From Geminicoccaceae bacterium (GTDB taxonomy: Bacteria > Pseudomonadota > Alphaproteobacteria > Geminicoccales > Geminicoccaceae): a stretch of DNA of 64,000 nt. Location: positions 62,001 to 126,000 of the forward strand of contig JANQPX010000004.1 in NCBI GenBank assembly GCA_028285265.1. The letters are read 5' to 3'. The notes below the pieces were generated by a model, which was given only the letters and a program-made list of their open reading frames with translations, was not told the DNA's origin and did not search any database. Positions 8,880-17,844 of the stretch are shown piece after piece (within the stretch, counting starts at the first letter, position 1; the number at the start of each line of letters is the position of its first letter). The translations under genes were made by a program, and so were the position numbers.

Positions 8880-10818
8880 TTTCCTCATGTTGGCCTTTGT
8901 TTTCCTTTGCGCCGGCGTCTTGTCGGTGCCCATCGCGTCTCGCTTGGGTCTTGGCTCCGTTCTCGGTTACCTGATCGCCGGCATTGTAATTGGCCCGCTA
9001 CTCACGGCGCTGCATGTCGATGTGATTAGCATTCAGCATTTTGCTGAATTCGGCGTCGTCATGATGCTTTTTCTGGTGGGGCTTGAGCTTGAGCCAAAGC
9101 TTCTTTGGCAGATGCGCACCCGGCTTCTAGGTCTCGGGGGTCTCCAGGTCGGCCTGACTGCAGCCGGCGTCACGTCTGTTGCATTGCTTCTTGGCCAGCC
9201 CTGGACTGTGAGTTTGGCGGTTGGCCTTGTCCTCTCGCTATCGTCGACTGCGATTGTCCTGCAGACGCTTAATGAAAAGGGTTTGATGAAGAGCGATGGC
9301 GGTCAGGCCAGTTTTTCAGTCCTGCTCTTCCAAGACATTGCCGTCATCCCAATGCTTGCGCTCTTGCCGCTGTTGGCTCTTCCTGAGCTACTTGAAGGGC
9401 TCGGTCATGCGGGTGTTGAGGCTTCCGATGGCGGTCATGGGGACGGTGGCCATGGGGGCGGAATGAGTCTGGTCGCTGGATTACCCGGTTGGCAGCAGAC
9501 TTTCGTCACTCTTGGGGCGATTGCGGTCATCATCATAGGGGGCAGTCGTCTGACTGGACCCATGTTCCGTTTTATCGGTCACGCTCGGCTGCGCGAGATC
9601 TTTGTCGCTGCCGCCCTACTTTGGGTGATTGGTATCGCGCTCCTCATGACACTTGTTGGTCTGTCACCTGCATTGGGTACATTCCTTGCCGGGGTCGTTC
9701 TTGCGAATAGTGACTACAGGCACGAGTTGGAGAGCAATATCGATCCCTTCAAAGGCTTGCTGCTGGGTCTATTCTTTATGACCGTTGGTGCGGGTATCGA
9801 CTTTGGTCTCCTTTCAAATGAGATCGGCAAGATCCTCCTTTTGACGTTTGGCTTAATGGCGCTGAAGGCGCTTATTCTGTTCGGCCTAGCGCTGCTGTTT
9901 CGCATTCAGGCGGCTGATCGGTGGCTCTTCACCCTTGGACTTGCACAGGCTGGCGAGTTCGGTTTCGTCCTCCTTTCCTTCACGGTCGCAGGGGGCATCA
10001 TACCGTCAGTCCTTGCAGATCAACTTCTCCTCGTTGTTGCTCTTTCGATGCTGCTAACGCCGGCACTCTTTATTCTGCATGAGCGTCTCTTGGTGCCGCG
10101 CTATGCCGATTTTGCTGCAAAGAGGCCGGATGACATCCCTGATAGAGGATCGATCATCATCGCCGGGCACGGCCGATTTGGAGGTATCGTGAACCGAATG
10201 CTGCGTGGACTAGGTTATGAGCCTACGGTGCTGGATTATAGCTCCGCACAGCTCGACATGCTGCGCTCTTTTGGCTTTCGGGCATTTTTTGGCGATGCAA
10301 CGCGCCCTGACCTTCTTCATGCTGCCGGCATCGAAGAAGCAAAGATGTTGGTTGTCGCAATTGATGGTCGCGAACACACGACCGAACTTGTTCGGTATGT
10401 GGCTCATCATCATCCGCATGTCCACATCGTTGCGCGAGCGACCGATCGTCAACATGTCTACGATCTCTACGCCGCTGGCTGTCGCGACATCATTCGTGAG
10501 ACGTTCGATAGTAGCGTTCGCGCCGGCCGCTCTGCACTTGAAGCCCTTGGCGTTCATCCCTTTGAAGCGGAACTCAAGGCCCGGCAATTTGTGGAGCAAG
10601 ACAAGAGCGCGATTGCCACCTTAGCGCCCCTTTACGACCCAGACATTCCCATTCACGAAAATGCTGCGTATGTCGAGAAAACCAAGCAGATTCGTGAGGA
10701 AAACGACGCCATCCTTCGAGGCGACCAATCCGTCTTCAACGTTCGTCCAGATCGCGCCTGGTCACCGCCAACCGCTGAAGACGTTGAAGCAGAAGAAGGA
10801 CGACGCGCTGCTTTGTAG
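8872..10818 (+). CDS. kefC: KefB/KefC-type potassium/proton antiporter with RCK domain
   Basis: This is a 648-residue inner-membrane protein. About 12 hydrophobic helices (CPA2 antiporter fold, with FQDIAVIPM and the AGVVLANSDYRHELE segment) are followed by a cytoplasmic RCK N-domain starting at about residue 427, with the Rossmann motif AGHGRFGG. I chose ATG 8872 because AGGGAG lies about 10 bases upstream; the GTG at 8863 is too close to that site. Members of this family export K+ for protection against toxic electrophiles and are held shut by glutathione. A loop at about residues 185-198 is unusually rich in Gly and His (DGGHGDGGHGGG) and could be a metal-responsive insertion, which is inference. 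The gene is translationally coupled to kefF. Confidence 0.88.
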   Translation: MADFLMLAFVFLCAGVLSVPIASRLGLGSVLGYLIAGIVIGPLLTALHVDVISIQHFAEFGVVMMLFLVGLELEPKLLWQMRTRLLGLGGLQVGLTAAGVTSVALLLGQPWTVSLAVGLVLSLSSTAIVLQTLNEKGLMKSDGGQASFSVLLFQDIAVIPMLALLPLLALPELLEGLGHAGVEASDGGHGDGGHGGGMSLVAGLPGWQQTFVTLGAIAVIIIGGSRLTGPMFRFIGHARLREIFVAAALLWVIGIALLMTLVGLSPALGTFLAGVVLANSDYRHELESNIDPFKGLLLGLFFMTVGAGIDFGLLSNEIGKILLLTFGLMALKALILFGLALLFRIQAADRWLFTLGLAQAGEFGFVLLSFTVAGGIIPSVLADQLLLVVALSMLLTPALFILHERLLVPRYADFAAKRPDDIPDRGSIIIAGHGRFGGIVNRMLRGLGYEPTVLDYSSAQLDMLRSFGFRAFFGDATRPDLLHAAGIEEAKMLVVAIDGREHTTELVRYVAHHHPHVHIVARATDRQHVYDLYAAGCRDIIRETFDSSVRAGRSALEALGVHPFEAELKARQFVEQDKSAIATLAPLYDPDIPIHENAAYVEKTKQIREENDAILRGDQSVFNVRPDRAWSPPTAEDVEAEEGRRAAL

Positions 10819-10823
10819 GTCAC

Positions 10824-11228
10824 TTAGCGCCTCTGAATGGTTACCGGAAATCCTTTCGAAACCGAATTGCTCACCATGCAGCCCACTTTGGCGCGATCGA
10901 TTACCACGTTGGGGTCAGAGCCATCCGTTGTCTCACAGCTGACCTGCATGTTGGCGCCAGTCGTGATCAAAGGGTCACCATTGAGTTCGACCGTGACCGT
11001 CACCGCTATTTTGCCGAGATTGACGCCGAGGTCATGAGCGACGTAGCGAAGATCATTGCAAAAGCACCCTCCAATCGCGAGCGCCAGCAGCTGAGCCCCA
11101 TTGAAACCAAGTCCAAGGCCCCCTGCTTTATCTTTAGGTCGGTCCGCAATGATGGTATGGGCTCCCGCCCATCCCATTGCGGCTTCAGTGCCTGCGACGT
11201 TGCGAAGTTCCACCGTCACTGGGACCAT
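10824..11228 (-). CDS. OsmC/Ohr-family peroxidase-like protein
   Basis: This is a 134-residue protein from ATG 11228, which has GGAGG 5 bases upstream; an earlier frame start would add 17 unlikely residues. The fold is OsmC-like: N-terminal strands, then GFNGAQLLALAIGGCFCNDL with cysteines at 55 and 57, and VGCMVSNS with cysteine 117. The usual OsmC/Ohr catalytic pair is one Cys in each of these two blocks, so thiol peroxidase activity toward organic hydroperoxides is plausible. The C-x-C doublet in the first block is an extra. It converges on kefC with only a few bases between stops. Both genes fit an oxidative or electrophile-stress theme. Confidence 0.82.
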   Translation of the reverse strand: MVPVTVELRNVAGTEAAMGWAGAHTIIADRPKDKAGGLGLGFNGAQLLALAIGGCFCNDLRYVAHDLGVNLGKIAVTVTVELNGDPLITTGANMQVSCETTDGSDPNVVIDRAKVGCMVSNSVSKGFPVTIQRR

Positions 11229-11355
11229 GATTGCCTCCATTTGTTCCAGGTTTTCAGTCGCATCGTTAGCCCGTGTCACTGATTCTCAACAAACCTGAAC
11301 GACGTCTTTTGATTCTCAGACGTGACGCCACTATCCGGGCTTATGCGCTCTTATC

Positions 11356-12222
11356 TTAGCCTTTGACCGCGCCGAGCGTCAGACCTCGGACGATATAGCG
11401 CTGGGCGATGAGTGCGATCATGACCGGAGGAATCATTGCGATCATTGCTCGAACCGCCATAAACCAAAATTGAACACCTCGGCTGTCGACACCGCCCGCC
11501 ATGTGGATGGGCACGGTGATCACGTTCTTCGATGAGAGCGTCAGTGCGAACAGAAACTCATTCCAGGTGAAGGCAAAAATAATGAGGCCGCTTGCCGCAA
11601 TCGAAGGGGCGGCCAATGGCAGAACGATTTTGAAGAACGTCGTCATGTAGCCCGCACCGTCGACGAATGCCGACTCTTCGAGCTCAATCGGCAAGTCCAT
11701 AAAGGTCTGACGCAAGATCACGACGACGAAGGGCAGTGTGAAGGTGGCGTTCACCAAGATAAGCGCAAGGTGAGTGTCAAGAAGATCAAGGGAGCGCATG
11801 ACCAGGTAGAACGGAATCACAGTTGCGACCGGCGGTAGGACTCGTTGTGACAGGAACCAAACTGTGATGTCCCTATTGGGGATGAGGCGAAAGCGAAAGC
11901 GTGCAAGGGCATAGGCTGCGGGTGTGCCGATCACAAGCGCTAGGAGGGAGGCAAAAACCGCAATGATCGTGCTGTTGCCAAGAGCGCGGGCAGCCTCTGG
12001 TGTTGACAGCTGGCTGAGCCAATTGTCGAGCGTCGGTTCGAAATCAAGCCATGGAATGCCAAAACCGGCCACTGTGAAGGTGTCGATCGGGTTACGCAGA
12101 CTGGTTGAGAAGGCCCAGTAGAGGGGAAAGAGAAATATTAGGGCAATAACAATCGCTAGTAGGGAGGAGAGAGCCTCGCCCATTCCTGGTCTTTGGCGAT
12201 TGTTCATACTCGCTTTACTCAT
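11356..12222 (-). CDS. ABC sugar-type transporter permease, MalG-like
   Basis: This is a 288-residue inner-membrane protein with six predicted helices. It has the permease EAA loop (ESAFVDGAGYMTTFFKIVLPLAAPSI), which docks the transporter ATPase. Length and helix pattern fit the MalG/CUT1 class. Its ATG overlaps the end of the MalF-like gene by 8 bases (ATGAGTAA), so the two are co-translated. No ATPase gene follows: the next gene downstream is a convergent-side OsmC gene. The complex must therefore borrow an ATPase encoded elsewhere. Confidence 0.9.
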   Translation of the reverse strand: MSKASMNNRQRPGMGEALSSLLAIVIALIFLFPLYWAFSTSLRNPIDTFTVAGFGIPWLDFEPTLDNWLSQLSTPEAARALGNSTIIAVFASLLALVIGTPAAYALARFRFRLIPNRDITVWFLSQRVLPPVATVIPFYLVMRSLDLLDTHLALILVNATFTLPFVVVILRQTFMDLPIELEESAFVDGAGYMTTFFKIVLPLAAPSIAASGLIIFAFTWNEFLFALTLSSKNVITVPIHMAGGVDSRGVQFWFMAVRAMIAMIPPVMIALIAQRYIVRGLTLGAVKG

Positions 12223-13162
12223 AGCTTTCGCGCAGTCGACGGAAGAAGAGGGTGACGATAATCATCACAATGATGAGAAGCCCATAGGCCATAGCGCTTG
12301 CGTAGCCGAGATCGAAGAAGCGAAGACCTGTCCTGAACGCGAGGAATGAATAGGACTGGGTTGCGATCCCAGGACCTCCACCCGTCAATGCAAAAGGGAT
12401 ATCAAACAGCTTCAGGGCTTCAGCGAGTCGAAGCAGCAGGACAATGAAGATCGTTGGCTGAAGGAGCGGTAATAGGACCTTAGTGATCATGTCGAAAGCT
12501 GAAGCGCCGTCGATACGTGCAGCCTCATAGAGTTCGTCTGGTAAGCCCTGGAGCGCCGCGAGAAATACTAGGAAACAAAACGGAGTCCATTGCCAGACAT
12601 CAACCAAAATAATCGAAAAGAGCGCCCAGTCCGGGTTGGACAGAAAAGGAATGCCGAGAAAGCCGAGTGGGCCACCTTCCTCATAGAAAATTGTGAAGAA
12701 CAGGTAACCAACGGCGATTGGTGTGGCGAATATCGGCAAGATCATGACGGCGCGCAAAGCAGGTCGGCCGAAGAGATGCTGATTGAACAAGAGGGCAAGA
12801 AGAAAGCCGAGCGACAATTGAAGAGGCACTGCAACGCCAACAAAGATCGCGGTGACCCGGACCGCAGACCAGACCTGTGGGTCATTGATCAAGCGCTCAA
12901 AATTGAAACCACCTATGAACTCTGAAGTCGAGACTTCATTCTTGTGGACAATATTGCGTGTTCGTGGCTTTCCGGACTTCGTTAATACCGGCTCGCCATG
13001 CTCGTCGACCACAGGCACTTTTTCGCGTGTAACTTCGACTTTTTGTTCGATCTTGTGGAACGCAATGTAAAGCGAATAGCCGAGCGGGAAGACGGTGAAG
13101 GCTAGAACCCAGATCACCGCAGGCATTAAGAAGAGGAAGCGTACCCGGCTAGTCCAGCGCAT
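12215..13162 (-). CDS. ABC sugar-type transporter permease, MalF-like
   Basis: This is a 315-residue membrane permease with six helices and an EAA loop (YEAARIDGASAFDMITKVLLPLL). Between the first and second helices it carries a charged loop of about 45 residues (KVEVTREKVPVVDEHGEPV and onward, with many Lys and Glu) that is longer than in typical CUT1 permeases and probably faces the periplasm. It lies between the binding-protein gene, with a hairpin-bearing 60-bp gap, and the MalG-like gene, with which it overlaps. The substrate is unknown; carbohydrates or glycerol-type polyols are typical of this class. Confidence 0.9.
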   Translation of the reverse strand: MRWTSRVRFLFLMPAVIWVLAFTVFPLGYSLYIAFHKIEQKVEVTREKVPVVDEHGEPVLTKSGKPRTRNIVHKNEVSTSEFIGGFNFERLINDPQVWSAVRVTAIFVGVAVPLQLSLGFLLALLFNQHLFGRPALRAVMILPIFATPIAVGYLFFTIFYEEGGPLGFLGIPFLSNPDWALFSIILVDVWQWTPFCFLVFLAALQGLPDELYEAARIDGASAFDMITKVLLPLLQPTIFIVLLLRLAEALKLFDIPFALTGGGPGIATQSYSFLAFRTGLRFFDLGYASAMAYGLLIIVMIIVTLFFRRLRESYE

Positions 13163-13181
13163 GCCGTTTTCCGGAGCGATG

Positions 13182-13215
13182 AGGGAGGCCGAAGGTCGCG
13201 ATCATCGACCTCCCT
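13182..13215 (-). promoter_or_regulatory. Intercistronic hairpin between binding-protein and permease genes
   Basis: There is a perfect 7-bp inverted repeat, 13182-13188 against 13209-13215, around a 20-base interval that has its own GGTCG/CGACC complementarity. It sits in the 60-bp gap after the binding-protein stop. Such structures commonly protect the upstream message so that binding protein is made in excess over permeases. That function is inferred from position. Confidence 0.55.
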
Positions 13216-13222
13216 TAGATGA

Positions 13223-14869
13223 TTAGCCCTCGTAGCCGATCGCGGCTTGATAGTCCTTAAGCTGACTTTCTCTGCCGATTCGATCAGTCACGGGATCCCA
13301 CGCTGCAGCGGTATCATCGAGTGCTTGCTGAGCGGTCTTTTCACCGCTCATTGCTGCTGACAAATTTTTGTCCAGAATGTCCCAATATTCAAACGTGCCG
13401 GGAATTCTGAGATAAGTCAGCATCGTGTCGGCATAAAACGTGTCCCGATAGGCTTGTGTGTACGTCTCGACGTCGCCTGGATCCCAGCCTGCAGCAACAT
13501 ATTGATCGACTGATGCGGTGCCACCCTGTTGTTCCAGGAACTGATAGGAGTAGCCTGGATCAACGCCAGTCCAACCGTGTTGTGAGTTCCAAAGGGAGAC
13601 ATCCTTCATTGCCATGAGGGCCAGAAGCGAATAGGTCGCCTCGGGGCTCTCTGAGAAGTTTGAGATCACACCATGCCACGATCCACCTGTCGTGTTGCCG
13701 ACTGGCACGGGGTTTTCTGCAGCGACGAACTCCCCTGTTTCATGATCATAGTACTCGTCCGAGGCCGGCAAGATCGAGGCTGCACAATCGCCCTGAATGA
13801 CTGATCGACTGCTATCTTGGCAGAGACTGCCGACATCGCCCCAGGAAAAGACAAAGACGGATTTCCCCCGCAGAAAGTAATCCCAAGCCTCGCCAAGCGA
13901 CCAGCCGACTTGAGCTGCCGGGCCCGTTTCGTGCAAGTCTTGCAAGAACTCGAGTGCTTTCACGTGACCTGGGCTGTTGATCAACGGAGTCATGTCCGTC
14001 GGATCGAACCAATACACATTGTGATGTTTCGTAACCTTGTCGCCAGGCGTTACGGCAAAGGAGGCCGAGAGCGACTGAAAGTGATAGTGCCCTTGCTCGC
14101 CAACCTTGAGATGTAGCACCATCCCGCTATCAGGCTCGGCGTCGTTGTCGTCCCAGTTTTTACCATTGAAGTAGCGAGCGACGTCACGAAGTTGTTGCCA
14201 CGTGCTTGGTGGGACAGGCATGTCATAGTTGTATTCGGCTTTGAATGCCGCCTGATGCTCAGGATTTTCAAGGGCGCTTTTACGATAGTAGAGTACCTGA
14301 CCATCAGCGTCGTTCAACACGCCAATACCGGCACCGTCCCAAGTATGTAATGCCTTGAGCGAGGGGGGCATATCGTCATAGGTCCAAGCGGGGTAGTCGC
14401 CTGACTCGATGAGCTCATCGATTTCGAAAGCGTAGCCCTGTGGGGCAATGTCGCCGTACCAAAACGCGCCGACCATGAACGCGTCATATTCGCCCGTACC
14501 ATTTCTGAGATCGAGCATCATTTTGGTGTAATGCTCAGCAAATGGTAGCTCGACAATATTCAGTGTCGCGCCGGTTAGTTCCTCCCAAGGACCGCGAAAT
14601 GCGTGAAGGGGGCCAGAGATGCCGCCTTTCGGACCGCCGGCATTTACGGTCACCGAAATCTCTTCGCCCTCAAAAGGTTTCTCTCCAGGGCCGAAAAGAC
14701 CGCCAAGATCGTCTTGTCGAACGGTAATGACGGTGTCGTCATATTCAGCGCCCAACATGAGATCAACGGTGCCGTCGTCATTCCACTTTAGATGTTCTTG
14801 AGCGATTGCGGTGGGCGACACCAACAGCACTGCCACGGCAAAACCAAGGCTTTTCGCCTGCCAAGACAT
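13223..14869 (-). CDS. ABC transporter extracellular solute-binding protein (large, family 1)
   Basis: This is a 548-residue periplasmic protein with a clean signal peptide (residues 1-23, ending at TAIAQ). It belongs to the large family-1 solute-binding proteins that partner MalF/MalG-type permeases. Recognisable parts are the first lobe (AFRGPWEELTGATLNIVELPF, DAFMVGAFWYGDI) and the hinge-proximal WSLGEAWDYFLRGKSVFVFSWGD. It is about 100 residues longer than usual maltose-type binding proteins, a size seen in some rhizobial polyol and glycerol systems. GGGAGG lies 5 bases before ATG 14869, a very strong ribosome binding site. It is first in a three-gene operon with the two permeases. The ligand cannot be read from the sequence. 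Confidence 0.9.
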   Translation of the reverse strand: MSWQAKSLGFAVAVLLVSPTAIAQEHLKWNDDGTVDLMLGAEYDDTVITVRQDDLGGLFGPGEKPFEGEEISVTVNAGGPKGGISGPLHAFRGPWEELTGATLNIVELPFAEHYTKMMLDLRNGTGEYDAFMVGAFWYGDIAPQGYAFEIDELIESGDYPAWTYDDMPPSLKALHTWDGAGIGVLNDADGQVLYYRKSALENPEHQAAFKAEYNYDMPVPPSTWQQLRDVARYFNGKNWDDNDAEPDSGMVLHLKVGEQGHYHFQSLSASFAVTPGDKVTKHHNVYWFDPTDMTPLINSPGHVKALEFLQDLHETGPAAQVGWSLGEAWDYFLRGKSVFVFSWGDVGSLCQDSSRSVIQGDCAASILPASDEYYDHETGEFVAAENPVPVGNTTGGSWHGVISNFSESPEATYSLLALMAMKDVSLWNSQHGWTGVDPGYSYQFLEQQGGTASVDQYVAAGWDPGDVETYTQAYRDTFYADTMLTYLRIPGTFEYWDILDKNLSAAMSGEKTAQQALDDTAAAWDPVTDRIGRESQLKDYQAAIGYEG

Positions 14870-14870
14870 A

Positions 14871-14880
14871 TAAACCTCCC
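14871..14880 (-). promoter_or_regulatory. Shine-Dalgarno region of the binding-protein gene, possible AbcR sRNA target
   Basis: The message reads GGGAGGUUUA here, directly before the AUAUG. All ten bases can pair (nine Watson-Crick, one G-U) with UAAGCCUCCC at 40379-40388 in the AbcR-like RNA, a linker that is single-stranded in my fold. AbcR RNAs are known to repress ABC binding-protein messages by covering their ribosome binding sites. Pairing is seen in sequence; regulation is inferred. Confidence 0.45.
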
Positions 14881-15460
14881 GAATTGTTGTTAGCCAATAT
14901 ACTCGCTTTTTTTGCGGTATTTGTTGTTTGGCCGTTTCAATCCAAGGATCTCAGATTGGTTTGCGTATGTCCATGTTCTTGCGAATATCTTTCGTGAGAT
15001 TCGAGTACGGTTTCCGATATCGAAGATCGATGTCCTCAGGGACAATTGAGCAGGAGTCTGAGTCCGATTTCACTTGAATGGCGCCACATCGAACCCTTGC
15101 GTCAATGCGTTGAAGATACTGAGAAACAGGGATCCTGTGTTGCGCTTGATCTGAGCAGTGCCGTTGAAATCGAGGTTTGGGGCCGTGTCGACCGAGCCTT
15201 CCACTACGCTGGCAGCAGCGAAGGCGATCGGCCATTTACGGGTTACCATGGCAATTCAAGCCCGCATTGCGGACTAGAAGCGAAGGCTAGGGCCAAACGC
15301 TTCGGGATTATTGTGCTCTTGAGCTTGGCGTTGACGTAGACGCTGATGCCATCAGATTTGCTGGGATCGCATCGGAGTCGATCTCAGACATCAATGTCTC
15401 CGGAAGCGGCCGCCACACGACAGAGTCTCGATCACGATTGCACGACTGCCGAGATGCAAG
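14881..15460. other. Spacer upstream of the ABC operon, downstream of yghU
   Basis: About 580 bases hold no convincing gene. A 59-codon minus-strand frame at 15070-15249 begins MVTRKWPIAFAAAS but matches nothing I know and has no clear ribosome binding site. The ABC operon promoter must lie in the part near 14880-15000, which is AT-rich; no certain promoter boxes were found. Confidence 0.3.
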
Positions 15461-16336
15461 TTACTCCGCAGCGTCAAGTTTGTCCTGAGTTCTCGTCTCA
15501 AAGTCATTCGCGTCATGGCGTTCATGAAGCTGCATCTCGAGTTCGCCGTGAATGCGGTTGACCTTGCGTCCACGCTGCACAGCAGGCCGCTTGTCGATTT
15601 CCTCTGCCCAGCGCATGACATTCTTATACGTCGTCACATCTAGAAATTCGGCAGCGCTATAGAGCCGACCAAGGACAAGCTGCCCATACCAGGGCCAAAT
15701 CGCCATATCGGCGATGGTGTAGTGGTCGCCAGTGATGAACTGTCTTTCAGAAAGTTCTCGATTCAAAACGTCAAGCTGCCGCTTGGTTTCCATTGCATAG
15801 CGATTGATGGGGTACTCGTACTTCTCTGGCGCATAGGCATAAAAATGGCCAAATCCGCCGCCGAGATAGGGAGCACTACCCATCTGCCAAAACGTCCAAG
15901 ACAGGCATTCCGCACGACCGGCAGGGTCTGTTGGCAGGAATTCGCCAAATTTCTCGGCAAGATGCAATAGAATCGCTCCTGATTCGAAAACGCGGATCGG
16001 CTTATCACCGCTTCGATCCACAAGCGAGGGGATCTTGGAGTTGGGATTGATACCAACAAAGCCACTCGAAAATTGGTCTCCATCATTGATTTTGATGAGC
16101 CATGCATCATACTCAGCACCGTCATGATTCAGTGCCAGGAGCTCTTCCAGCATCACCGTGACTTTGACGCCATTCGGCGTGGCAAGCGAATAGAGCTGGA
16201 GCGGATGCTCGCCTGATGGGAGCTCTTTGTCGTGAGTAGGCCCTGCGATCGGTCGATTGACACTGGCAAATTTCCCGCCGTTTTCTTTGTCCCATGTCCA
16301 GACGTCAGGTGGCGTGTAGTTGTCTTGTTCAGTCAT
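15461..16336 (-). CDS. yghU: YghU-type glutathione S-transferase / disulfide-bond oxidoreductase
   Basis: This is a 291-residue protein, nearly collinear with E. coli YghU as I remember it. Diagnostic blocks are the N-terminal VWTWDKENGGKFASVNRPI, then HPLQLYSLATPNGVKV, DGDQFSSGFVGINPNSKIPS (thioredoxin-fold glutathione site), GGGFGHFYAYAPEKYEYPIN and the C-terminal LHERHDANDFET. YghU enzymes bind two glutathiones, lack a catalytic Cys, and reduce disulfides and organic peroxides in the cytoplasm. AGAGGAA precedes the ATG at 16336. An SDR gene lies 87 bp upstream on the same strand, possibly co-transcribed. Confidence 0.93.
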   Translation of the reverse strand: MTEQDNYTPPDVWTWDKENGGKFASVNRPIAGPTHDKELPSGEHPLQLYSLATPNGVKVTVMLEELLALNHDGAEYDAWLIKINDGDQFSSGFVGINPNSKIPSLVDRSGDKPIRVFESGAILLHLAEKFGEFLPTDPAGRAECLSWTFWQMGSAPYLGGGFGHFYAYAPEKYEYPINRYAMETKRQLDVLNRELSERQFITGDHYTIADMAIWPWYGQLVLGRLYSAAEFLDVTTYKNVMRWAEEIDKRPAVQRGRKVNRIHGELEMQLHERHDANDFETRTQDKLDAAE

Positions 16337-16423
16337 GGGATTCCTCTGACCAGCTGGTTTGGGAGACGGCGCTAGGATTGAATCGCGACGCGCCTTTAGG
16401 ACCTGGAGTTCTCTTGATGAATG

Positions 16424-17173
16424 TCAAATCGTCCGACCACCATCGACCTCTAAAACGACGCCTGTGAGAAAAGCCGCGTCGTCAGACGCAAGATAGACGG
16501 CTGCATTCGCAATATCCTTGGGTTCGCTGAAGCGGCCAAGGGGAATCGTCGCTAAGAATTTTTGTCGGTTCTCGGTTGTGTCAGCGACACCCATGAACGT
16601 CTCAAGGAGGCCGGTTGCGCCGATCACCGGTGCTATGGCACACACCCGAATGTTATCGGATGCAAGTTCCACGGCCATCGACTTGGTCATGAGATGCACG
16701 GCACCCTTTGTGCCATTATACCATGTAAGCCCAGGACGCGGGCGGATGCCTGCCGTCGAGCCGACATTGATCATCACCCCACCGCCGTGGGATTGCCAAT
16801 ACGGCACGATCGCTTTGGTGCTGTGAAAGATCGAATCGACATTGATCTCATAGACCCTTTTGAAGGTCTCGTAATCGACATCCAGGAGTGACTGGTTCTT
16901 ATGAGTCCAGCCGGCGTTGTTGACCACAATGTCCAGGCCGCCAAATGCTTCAATTGCCGCATTGATGCTCGCCTGCATCTGATCTCCTTTGGATACGTCG
17001 CAGGTGAGGGCGATTGCGGCATGTCCAAGTTCTTCTGCAACTGCCCTAGCGCCATCGCCGTTCTGATCGACAACGGCGACCTTCGCCCCTTCCTCGATAA
17101 AGCGCTGCGCGATCCCGCGTCCGAAGCCGGATGCTGCGCCTGTCACAAATGTCATTTTTCCCTGAAGCCGCAT
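16424..17173 (-). CDS. Short-chain dehydrogenase/reductase (classical SDR)
   Basis: This is a 249-residue cytoplasmic NAD(P)-dependent oxidoreductase. The cofactor motif TGAASGFG is at 11-18, NNAG at 85-88, the catalytic Ser near 139 (NVGST), and Tyr152/Lys156 in WYNGTKGA. The C-terminal GVVLEVDGGRTI is the usual SDR end. VVDQN after the second strand carries an Asp, which favours NAD+ over NADP+. It may share a transcript with yghU. The substrate cannot be told: FabG-like, glucose dehydrogenase-like and cyclohexanol-type members look alike at this level. Confidence 0.9.
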   Translation of the reverse strand: MRLQGKMTFVTGAASGFGRGIAQRFIEEGAKVAVVDQNGDGARAVAEELGHAAIALTCDVSKGDQMQASINAAIEAFGGLDIVVNNAGWTHKNQSLLDVDYETFKRVYEINVDSIFHSTKAIVPYWQSHGGGVMINVGSTAGIRPRPGLTWYNGTKGAVHLMTKSMAVELASDNIRVCAIAPVIGATGLLETFMGVADTTENRQKFLATIPLGRFSEPKDIANAAVYLASDDAAFLTGVVLEVDGGRTI

Positions 17174-17730
17174 TTTTCACCGACCTTTGTTAAGCAAGAT
17201 GGTTCCGATCGCATCGGCTGTTCGAGTCAACCTGCCGCTATTTCCAAATCTTGACAACCAGCGAGCAGCCCGACGCGATATGCTATGGCAAGTGTAGCCT
17301 CACGATGTTGTTGCTCCGGGCTTGTTGAAGATCATTGACATGCTCAACGAAGAACGGCTGCACTTGCAATCAAGCTCGCTTTGGCAAGACTGCTCATGTC
17401 GTCTGCACCGGTGCAACGCGACGTCGTCTTGACATGTGCGTCAAGCGACGTTGAGCTAGTCTTGATCAGACTTTACGCCAATCATTTTGGGGTATCGGAG
17501 GCAGGCTTTGACCCGTTACGTCAAAACTCAAAGACAGGCGCTGCTTTGGGTTGGATCAAGCCGCTTTGCATGCCCAATCGATGCACTCGTCATTTAATAG
17601 GGTTCGTTGTTGGCAGGGACTTTGCCCGGCGGCGACTCGAGCGCCACACGAGCCACCGTAACAACTCTGCTGATCCGGCCGAGTTTTACGTTGTGCCAAT
17701 GTTGTATCAGAGAGCTGGACATCGATTTGA
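17174..17730. other. Spacer between the SDR gene and tRNA-Gln
   Basis: About 560 bases hold no recognisable gene. The open frames here either are short or run into the tRNA. I see no hairpin plus T-run. It should hold the promoter of the SDR gene near 17174-17260. Confidence 0.3.
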
Positions 17731-17807
17731 TGGCAGGGGCGGTGGGATTCGAACCCACGAATGCCGGAATCAGAATCCGGTGCCTTAGGCCGCTTGGCTA
17801 CGCCCCA
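17731..17807 (-). tRNA. tRNA-Gln (anticodon CUG)
   Basis: This is a complete cloverleaf read on the minus strand from 17807 to an encoded CCA at 17733-17731. The acceptor stem is GGGGCG paired with CGCCCC, with an unpaired first base as usual for tRNA-Gln. The anticodon stem is CCGGA/TCCGG around loop TTCTGAT, giving anticodon CTG. The T-loop reads GGTTCGAATCC, and the D-arm begins AGCCAAGCGG as in E. coli tRNA-Gln. Confidence 0.97.
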
Positions 17808-17844
17808 TTACATTGATGATGGATAGGTAGCGGGTGGCGCTGTG

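Noticed and set aside
15070-15249. 59-codon minus-strand frame in the spacer upstream of the ABC operon
   Set aside because: There is a weak hydrophobic start but no ribosome binding site, no neighbour logic and no family; not enough to call a gene.
17607-17816. Frame containing GFEPTNAGIRIR
   Set aside because: This is the well-known false protein produced by reading through a tRNA gene (here the tRNA-Gln complement).
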